A program made the translations under genes and the position numbers. Source: Excoecaria cochinchinensis (Eukaryota; Streptophyta; Magnoliopsida; Malpighiales; Euphorbiaceae). From it: a stretch of DNA of 64,000 bases. Position 1 is the stretch's first letter; every line of letters starts with the position of its first letter. A model generated the notes under the pieces. That model worked only from the letters and a program-made list of their open reading frames with translations, had not been told where the DNA came from and searched no databases. The stretch is taken from assembly GCA_947683425.1 (NCBI GenBank), contig CANTUQ010000043.1:10487501-10551500 (forward strand). Reading direction: 5' to 3'. Shown here one piece after another: positions 1 through 7,613 of the stretch.

Positions 1-1100
1 AGCTTAGGTGCTTAAATGAAAAAGAAGCCCGCAAGGTAATGGAGGAGACCCATGCAGGCGTCTGTGGGGCTCACATGAACGGTTTAACTCTGGCAATGAA
101 GATTATGAGGTAAGGCTTCTATTGGCTTACGATGGACAATGACTGCTCAAAGTATGTCAAGCAATGCCAATTATGCCAACAGTACGTAGATTTGAGACAC
201 CTGCCAGTATCAGAGCTACACAACCTGACATCGCCTTGGCCTTTCGCTGCTTGGGGGATAGATATCATTAGAGAGATTCGCCCTACGGCATCTAACAGAC
301 ACAGATACATCATAGTCGCAATTGACTATTTTACCAAATGGGTAGAGGTAGAATCTTTCAAAAATATTGACGCAAGGGATATGGCCAAGTTCATAGAGAG
401 AAATCTGATCTGAAGATATGGCCTCCCTCACCACATAGTGTCTGACAACGGGGTGCAGTTCATGGGGGAAACCAGAAAGCTCCTTGAGAAATATGGTATC
501 AAGCACCATAGATCCTCTCCCTACCGACCACAAGCTAACGGGGCAGTAGAGGCCGCTAACAAAAATGTGAAGAGGATCCTATCCAAGATGGTCCAAACTT
601 ACAAAGACTGGGCAGATAAGCTACCCTTCGCACTGTGGGGATACAGGACAACGGTAAGGACATCTACGGGCGCTACACCATATTCTCTGGTATACGGGAC
701 GGAGGCGGTATTGCTAGTTGAGATAGAGCATCGATCGTTGAGGGTGATTATAGAAGCCCAAATTTCGGAGGCTGAATGGGCACGACAGAGGCTACAGCAC
801 TTAAACTTACTAGATGAGAGTAGGCTGAAGGCTTATTATCACAATGAGATCTACTAGAAGAGGTTGGCCAGGACATTCGGAAAGAAGGTGAGAAAGCATC
901 CAAAGAAGGAAGGGGACTTAGTGTTCAAGCAGATGAGACCAGGTATACCGGATATCAGAGGAAATTTCAGACCAACCTGGGAGGGGCCGTATATCCTTAA
1001 AAAGCTGTTGTCCAAAGGAGCTGCAATCTTGTCGGATAGTGATGGAAATGAATTCAAAGAACCGATCAATGTCGACAGACTGAAAAGGTTCCATGGCTAA
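1..1100 (+). pseudogene. pol: Tat-lineage integrase, C-terminal half of pol, three in-frame stops
   Basis: Integrase inserts the reverse-transcribed element into the genome. One frame runs to the TAA at 1098-1100. It shows the end of the zinc-binding H2C2 domain (CQLCQQY near 155-185), then the catalytic core with all three acidic residues: D in GIDII (about 260), D in SDNGVQF (about 440) and E in GAVEAANK (about 550). The tail contains GDLVFKQMRPG and ends in INVDRLKRFHG. No chromodomain follows, which with the sequence places it in the Tat lineage. Stops at 111-113 (TAA), 411-413 (TGA) and 855-857 (TAG) break the frame, so it is inactive. The frame is otherwise kept, so decay is by point mutation. 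Confidence 0.9.
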
Positions 1101-1490
1101 AGACCAAAATAAAAAAGAAGAGAATAAAATGCCCTGCAGGTTGAAAACCGAAAAAAGGCAGCCGTGCTAAAATTGGGCGCCTCGACAGGGTGAAAACCGA
1201 AAAAAAGGCATCATGTGCAAAAATAAGAGGCACGAGAGAAAATGTCCAATCGCGAAAACCCGAGAGGGCCGATTGGTAACAGAAGTTGATGCTGTTAAAA
1301 TTTGGTTTCATGTATTAATAGGGCGTGCATGGTCGAGTTAACATCAAAACTGATCATATATGCTGAAATTACATGGAAATGTACACAATTTTGTGAAATA
1401 GAACAAATATTATTCTTTTCGTTTTCGTCATTTTGTAGTTCTGCATTAAAAAGATATGTATCACCGAAAGAAATGCATATGTAAGCTAAG
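1101..1490. repeat. Post-pol noncoding region with short GAAAACCG repeats
   Basis: No coding capacity recognised. Between about 1135 and 1265 the plus strand repeats a GTTGAAAACCGAAAAAAGGC / GGTGAAAACCGAAAAAAAGG motif and a third GCGAAAACCCGAGAGGGCC. Read on the minus strand this is GGTTTTCACCCT, the same motif that is tandemly repeated at 36640-36930 in the other Tat element. It lies downstream of the antisense ORF and may belong to its 3' untranslated region. Confidence 0.5.
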
Positions 1491-2533
1491 CTAAGTCCTG
1501 CCACTGCTCTCGCCAACCAGATGCTTGAGCCCTCGTGTCCTATTATCAGATGCCGGACTAAGGACCCATTTCTTGTACTCACTGGTTGAAGCCACAGAAT
1601 GATCGCCGAACCTCGAAATAACAGTCTTCACTGGTAGTTTCCTCCACAGCTCATGATACCTAGAGGAGAAAGCAGCCGAAAGAGCTCCTCCCCGAAAAGA
1701 TAAGGGAACCCTCACCACATCCTGGGTCGTCCCAAGCTGACGTGCACATCGAGAAATGATGTAGAAAGTGGCTTGACGGAACCCACAGAGGGGAACACAC
1801 CCCGATGGCCCATCAATGACCACATGAGACAGTGGGAACCAGGCAGACGTGAAACTGATATCATCATCTGACAGTTCACCAAACCTAGTGATGCCTTCAC
1901 CAGCAGTGGCACACTCATACAGCCGTCGAAGCAGAAGGAAATGGCTCGGCGAGTACTGTGGAATGACCCGAGCAGGTGGCTCAGACAGCATCCTAAGTTT
2001 CTCTTGCAGCCAGATCTAAAAAAAAAAAAAGCCGCTGGAGTAAGTAGGGTTTACTTCAAGCAAAAGTAAGGCAAAGGATTGTGTGGAAATCCGAAATGAC
2101 GAATGTAGACACCGGGTCCCGAGTCGGGTTTAATGGCAATGGTAATTTTTGATCCTTGATTATTCCCTTCAAAAAAATAAAAAAAATTAATAATATAAAA
2201 AAATATATAAATATGTGTATGTGTAAAATTAATTAGTTAATGTTATTAGTTAATTAATTAGTCAATATTATTGTATTAATTAAAATGCATGTAAAATTAA
2301 AGATTAATTAGTTAATAAATTAGTTAAAATGTAGAATGTTTAATTAATTAGATAAATTATATATTAAGTAGATTAATGAATTAATGTGTTAATATGTAAT
2401 GTTTAAATTAATTATGTAATTGTTTAATTAAATTAGTATGTGTGTGTATTAGTTTTAATTAAATTAGATTAACAAAAGAAGAAAAGGAGGGAAATGGAGG
2501 AAATTATTCTTGTGCCCTTAGCCCTAATTAAGG

Positions 2534-2670
2534 GTGTATAAAAAGAAAAGAAGGAGAAAAGAGAAAGGGGGTCGGCAGATCAAAAGAAAGAAAAAGAAAA
2601 GAAAAGAGAGCAAGCAAAAGAAAGAAAGAAAAGAAAGAAAAAGGAAAGAAAAAGAAAGGAAAGAAGAGCG
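2534..2670 (+). repeat. Purine-rich AAAGAAAG low-complexity run
   Basis: Almost pure A/G sequence directly after the TATA-like box of the solo LTR, so probably in its transcribed leader. The long open frames over it, rich in Lys/Glu or Phe/Ser, come from base composition and are not genes. Confidence 0.8.
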
Positions 2671-3029
2671 GAAGAGCAGACCCAGGAACCCAACGCCGGA
2701 CCGGAGAGAAGAAAAAGGAGAAAGGAGAGAGGGAGAAGGCGTCGCCTCCGCCGGCCACCTCCGACGCCGGATTCAGGCACGCGCCCCACCGGAAGAACCA
2801 CCACGTCCGGGCGCACCCAGTCGTCGCCGCCGCTTCTCCATCGGACTCCGGCAGCCGGCGCGTGAGGGAGAAGGACCCGGACCGCTTTATCGCGTTTTCC
2901 GGCGACGGTCGACCTCCGATCGGCGCGTGGACACCGGATTTGGACTCCCGACGAGGCGATCTACCGTCCGGTGTTGGCGGTGCCGTCAACCGTTGCTCCG
3001 GCCAATCTCCGGCGACCTAAATCCGGTAA

Positions 3030-3174
3030 GCCTATTTTATATTAATTTATTTTAATATATTATTAATTAATATTAATTAATATTATTATTTATTTATTTA
3101 TTATTATTATTATTAATATTTATTTAATTTCTGAATTATTAATATTATTATTATTATTATTTACTTAATTTTTG

Positions 3175-3210
<36 letters not shown>

Positions 3211-3355
3211 TTATTTGATTTTTGTTATTATTGTTGTTATTATTATTATTATTATTTAATTTCTGTTTTTATTATATTTATTTATTTAATTTCTGTTATT
3301 ATTATTATTATTATTATCATTATAATATTATTATTATATTTATTCATTATTCTGA

Positions 3356-3400
<45 letters not shown>

Positions 3401-3570
3401 TATTATTGTTATTATTTATATTTATTTAATATTATTATGTTAATATTATTATTATTATTATCATTGATATTATTATTATTATTGTCTAATTTGTGTTAAT
3501 TTTATGTTGATGTCATTATTTAATTGATTTGTGATTATTTAATTTTATGTATTATTATTATTATCATTAT
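3030..3570 (+). repeat. ATT trinucleotide microsatellite in Tat LTR
   Basis: Repeated (TTA)n/(ATT)n tracts, the longest at about 3360-3402. The two LTRs of the Tat element at 32560-43104 carry (AAT)n tracts on the opposite strand at 33660-33722 and about 41650-41690, also downstream of their splice donor-like site. The microsatellite is therefore an old part of this LTR type. Confidence 0.85.
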
Positions 3571-5143
3571 TGATTATTGTTAGAATTTAGTTATTTATTT
3601 ACGTATTCATTTATTTATTTATTTAGAAATATGTAAATATTATTGTATGTATTTGTGGTCTGTAATAATAAAATGATTTTTGACCGTGCTTAAAAGAACC
3701 ACCACACAAATGTTTCCCGCTAAAAAGAATGTTTGCTAAATAAAACTTGGACCAAATGTCCTATTTTTACCCAATAAAATCATCACATAAAAATCGTTTT
3801 CCATAATAAACACATGCGGGACCAAAGTCCTCAAAATAAATGAATAATCCGTTTTATGCATGTATAGTACATTTATAAATGGGAGTTGTATTCCGCTCCC
3901 GAATATTATTGTAAATTTATTTTACGTTTTAATGCTATTTTATCTTATGCTCTTGAGTGAATAAATTGTGCTTTAACCAAACTTGCATTGTGTAGAGAGA
4001 GAGTGAACTAATAAATTCAAAACTCAATTGTAAACTTAATCAAGGTATGAATAAATGAGAAGTCCCGAACCCTGCTCTGGTCTTTGGGCTCAAGAGGCTA
4101 GAGGTTATCCTCCAAGACACCTCTTGTGTCACGAGATTTAGACGTTAATCCTAGGCCTAATGGCCCAATATGGATAAAATGCGCAAGTCTTAGGCTCTCC
4201 GAGGCGAGAGAAACTTTCCCAATGTTCTATTGGGTGGCGACTCCATGAAACCTCTTTGTTGCCCAACATAGACGCACTTGCGATTTATCGCAAGCTGTTG
4301 ACGGACCCGCAATTGCCCCGATCGCCCACGTGCGGGCGGTCCGAACGGGCGGCCGCGGGGACCCGGCGCGCGTCACAACGAACCTCCCGCTAAGAAAAGT
4401 TAGTGTGAAAATCCACAAGGGATGCACTACCTTTAAAATAATGACGTACCTGGAGCAATAAGGGGCTGCCGGTGAAAGTAGTGGTGGATCCAGAGCTCAC
4501 AGAGTCCAAACCCAGGATGGTTTTTGCTAAAATAAGTGGGAAGGGTGATGATCCTTGATAGAAGTCGCTCAGAACCCCGAGTAGGCGAGGGTCGTCTGTC
4601 AAACCCCCTGGAACCACAGCGAGAAAGTTCGTCATGCAAAACAGAAATATGATGCTTACCCGATAAGTGGGGACATCAGTGAACTGATCTAGAGCCTCGA
4701 TCAGTGGGTCCAAAGTAAAGGAAGAGCCCAGAGAAACCAGCCGAACGGCCTCAGAAGGGGGTATGCCGAGAGCTATAGCTATATCCCGAGTCTGGAGTAG
4801 ACCGCAACGGGGGACGCAGGGCAGAACATTAGGGGGATACCAGGCTCCAAGAATGGCAGCTAACTCCTCAGGCAGGGGGCACAACACCTGATAAGTGAAC
4901 CGGAAGACGTGAAACCGGGGGTTCCAAAAGTGAGTTGCCGCCAGAAGAAGGTTCTAGTCAACTTTGACCCGACGCAGATACTTTAGCCCAGACAGAGAAG
5001 AAAGGGCGTTTTTTTTCCAAGTGTGCTTGTCATCTACGATGCGGTGCATTCTTTGGAGAAGAGGGGAAGACATTTTGAGAAGAATGAGGGGCTCAAGATG
5101 TTGGGAAAATGAAGAGACACAAAAAAGCAAAATTTTTGAAGGA

Positions 5144-5168
5144 ATTTATAGAGAAACGCCACCGACGG
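5144..5168 (-). promoter_or_regulatory. Core promoter of the antisense ORF
   Basis: On the minus strand CCGTCGGT (5168-5161) is followed after 10 nt by TATAAAT (5150-5144); the ORF's ATG is about 70 nt further on. The same box-plus-TATA arrangement occurs at 14923-14947 and in the 3' LTR at 18366-18391. TATA function is inferred from sequence only. Confidence 0.55.
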
Positions 5169-5580
5169 CCTACCCGTCTTGTCACACCCCAACCTATACC
5201 AAGGAGACTTCCATACAGATTGGAGGGAGAGGGCTCCCTGGATAGATAGGAGTGTCACACCCCACTAGTACAAACATGTAAACATTACATATATAGAGCG
5301 ACATATCAGAGATAATTAAAATCTTTAATACAGAGAAGAATGATACTGAACAAAATGTATACTTTATTAATATACCAAAAGAAGGTCTTTATATATTATA
5401 TCAGATTACAAAAAGAACCAATTTACAAAAGCCCAAGATACACTGTTCCAAAGGGCTATCAAAATAATACATCTATTACAAAAAGAAAGGAAAGCCTATA
5501 CTATAAAACACCCCATCTCTAGTTGCGTTGGCCTTCCCGATGCGACGCGCCCAGAACACGCGTACCAAAACCTTCCACAC

Positions 5581-5624
5581 CTACACGGATAAACACCCGT
5601 GCTAAGCGAAATTGCTTAGTGGGG
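5581..5624 (-). promoter_or_regulatory. Conserved LTR hairpin followed by acceptor-like CCGTGTAG
   Basis: In sense, CCCCACTAAGC..GCTTAGCACGG forms a stem (TAAGC/GCTTA) followed by GTGTTTATCCGTGTAG|GT. The other chromovirus LTR families here carry the same block: 12754-12711, 21784-21740, 26055-26099, about 29735-29686, 51909-51954, 53235-53282, 53780-53735 and 59803-59848. Most end in TAG|G or CAG|G; 29735-29686 and 53235-53282 do not. It could be a 3' splice site or another RNA signal. Confidence 0.5.
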
Positions 5625-5806
5625 AAAACACAAAATGCATAACCGCCACTCACAGTGACGATGACAGAAAGCATATGATAACCATACAATTATGGGCATG
5701 TAATCATACATAGTTAATTCAGATATTGGCATTCACATTCAAGAATTCTTGTACAAAACACAATGACACCTGCTTGATCCCAATGAGTGGATAACGAGTA
5801 CATATA

Positions 5807-5860
5807 GATACTTGAGAGTATCGATATCGTCATATAGACATATAGATACCCGAAGGTATC
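5807..5860 (-). repeat. Pair of small hairpins GATAC..GTATC in LTR
   Basis: GATACTTGAGAGTATC (5807-5822) and GATACCCGAAGGTATC (5845-5860) can each fold. Other LTR families carry hairpins at the same place with different but still complementary stems, for example GTACC..GGTAC at 58825-58868. The 5' LTR copy is at 12937-12990. Confidence 0.6.
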
Positions 5861-6164
5861 GAATCATTCTTTTTATTTTGTTTCCAAATTGTTATTACGT
5901 GGAATCTTAAGAAAGATTTAGACAGAGGGATCGCGAGGATCCAATCGTGGGACCTGATCAGGGTCCAAAGTCGTACATATAGCTGCAGCGGCACAAAACT
6001 CTATTAGGCATGCCTAACTATCCACTTATCCGACATTAGCAGGTTATGCAAAAATCTTATCACATTTACATATATATTATTCGTGCAAAAAGATAATCAA
6101 AGCTTAATGAAAACTGCATGCAAAAGAAATTAAGTCATTAAGCAAAAAGGAAAAGAAATCAAGT

Positions 6165-6505
6165 TTGGAAGTCGCGCCTGTCGCGCTCGCGACAGAGACC
6201 AAAACACAACTACCCGCCGAGTCTCGCGGTCGTGAGAGAATCTCGCGCTCGCGAGAGGGCGAAGGCGCCACTCTCTGTCGCGCTCGAGATAGAAGGTAAC
6301 TGTCCAAGTCCATCGCGCTCGCGACCACCGCGCGCTCGCGACAGAGGAGAGTCCTGCAACCACTCGGAGATTGAGCGCTCTGTCGCGCTCGCGACAGAGA
6401 GTTCTCTCTAGCTCTCGGCACGACACTTCTCGCACCGGCGCGAGGGCCGAAACCTCCGCACTCTGTTGCGCTCGCGACAGTGTCGCGATCGCGACAGACA
6501 TGGGT
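6165..6505 (-). repeat. TCGCG-CT-CGCGA palindrome array in LTR
   Basis: About ten copies of palindromes of the type TGTCGCGCTCGCGACA and TCTCGCGCTCGCGAGA, irregularly spaced by 15-50 nt, form a CpG-rich island in an otherwise AT-rich LTR. The 5' LTR carries the same array at 13303-13650, with one extra palindrome copy near 13310-13340 that accounts for most of the LTR length difference. Confidence 0.85.
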
Positions 6506-7613
6506 TTTTCAGCTCTTACGCCCAAATTCTGCAGAAAACTTACACAAATCACATTCAAACTTCCAAAATTGATTCCAAACCTCAAAATTAAGCAACGCAA
6601 GCATTCACAACTCATAACATAAATAAAAACCCAGCTATAACACCATTTATCTCAATTAAATCAAGTCAATTACATGTCCAATTCTAAGAAATTCCAAAAC
6701 AGCAATTATAACACCAATTACAAATATTTATATAGTTTCTCACAATTCCTTCAACAATATTTATTCTTTCACATCACATATCACACTAAGTTCCATTCAA
6801 GCTATAATAACACCACTCATAAACCCAATCAAAGCAAAACCACAATTATCAAACTCAAATCATAAATACACAATAAAGATGAACATTCCCAAACCTTCTC
6901 TCCTTAGCTCCTATTCGCGAGCTCCGCTCCCGCTAGCAATTCCTTTCCCTTTATCAGGTCTAGGAGTCTCCTCTGAACCACAAACCCATAACAATCAAGA
7001 TCAATTTTACAACTACCCAAACATACATATATAATTATAAAACCTAGAGAAGAGGACGAAGAAGAATCTAAAACACCCATAACCCCAACTCACCTTTAAG
7101 CTTCCAAAATCCACAAGCTAATCAACTCTAATTACTCAATTAAGGAAGTGGGAGCAAGATTATGTAAAGAAAAGGAAGAACAAAGGAGAAGGAAGAAGAA
7201 GAAGGAAATGGCGTGAAAAGGAGGAGGGGAACGGGAAATCAAGGGAAAGGCTGCCCTTTTCTCTCTCTTCACCCACCCAATAAATGCCCACTTATCCCCT
7301 TTGCCACTTGTCAATCTCTCCTTAAGACACTTGCCCCCACATCACACCCTACTCTCATACTTTACTATACACATTAACTTATCCTTTGCTCATATCCTAA
7401 TCCCATACACTAATATGTACACTAAGCTTTCTCTTACTCACACTTAATTTTCATACACTCACTTATACCCTACACTAGCCTATCTCCTCTTCTCAACTCA
7501 AACTAATACACTTAAATTAAATAAATAAACCAATTAAACACCTACATGTAACACATAAAAATGCACACATACAGACACGGACAGGCTCAAACTACTGGGG
7601 TGGTTTTGGGGTG

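Larger units (their letters stand above)
2104..4377 (+). mobile_element. Solo LTR of a Tat-lineage element, TSD ACGAA
   Basis: The LTR starts TGTAGACACCGGGTCC and ends CGCGCGTCACA, flanked by a perfect 5-bp duplication ACGAA (2099-2103 and 4378-4382). There is no internal sequence, so it is a solo LTR left by LTR-LTR recombination. From left: AT-rich DNA, TATA-like TGTATAAAAAG (2533-2543), a purine-rich AAAGAAAG run (2534-2670), GC-rich sequence (2690-3015), a splice donor-like CCGGTAAGCC (about 3023), long ATT microsatellites, then a U5-like part shared with the other Tat LTRs: GGGAGTTGTATTCCGC (about 3881), CCCGAACC..GCTCTGGTCTTTGGG and GGGTGGCGACTCCA (about 4230). Confidence 0.9.
2016..4449 (-). 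other. Intron of the antisense ORF, enlarged by a solo LTR
   Basis: Donor CAG|GTACGT at 4449 and acceptor (T)13AG at 2017-2016 on the minus strand. Without the inserted LTR and one target-site copy the intron would be about 155 nt. The flanking codons give LLLQ|IWLQ in one frame, a natural protein join. The intron sequence recurs in another Tat element at about 36477-36634. Confidence 0.65.
1491..5073 (-). pseudogene. Antisense ORF of the Tat element, plant-mobile-domain-like, two exons
   Basis: It is read against the retrotransposon from the ATG at 5073-5071. Exon 1 runs 5073-4450, with one in-frame TAG at 4956-4954. It contains PLPEELAAILGAW, a hydrophobic stretch (IIFLFCMTNFLAV) and SPFPLILAKTILGLD, ending GSPLLLQ. 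Exon 2 runs 2015 to 1491 and starts IWLQEKLRML. The joint across the intron is in phase 0 with a GTACGT donor (4449) and a poly-T/AG acceptor (2016). The style matches the plant mobile domain (aminotransferase-like) proteins that occur as antisense ORFs in Tat-lineage elements; their role there is unknown. A TATA box lies upstream at 5145-5150. One stop codon suggests recent inactivation. The family call rests on remembered motifs. Confidence 0.65.

Noticed and set aside
2534..3055. A 173-aa Lys/Arg/Glu-rich open frame and its minus-strand partner
   Set aside because: Produced by purine-rich and GC-rich low-complexity DNA inside a solo LTR; no protein family character.
3172..3443. Ile/Tyr/Leu-only open frames
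   Set aside because: Direct translation of ATT microsatellites.
4608..4659. A second possible intron in the antisense ORF (GTAAGC..TTCCAG)
   Set aside because: Removing it would shift the frame into a stop, and the sequence inside reads as a natural hydrophobic protein segment in frame.
6104..6622. Open frames of 80-161 aa rich in SRARQ/RERE over LTR palindromes (also 13234-13770 and 54378-54899)
   Set aside because: They follow the TCGCGA palindrome array in several frames at once, a composition effect; they differ between the two LTRs.
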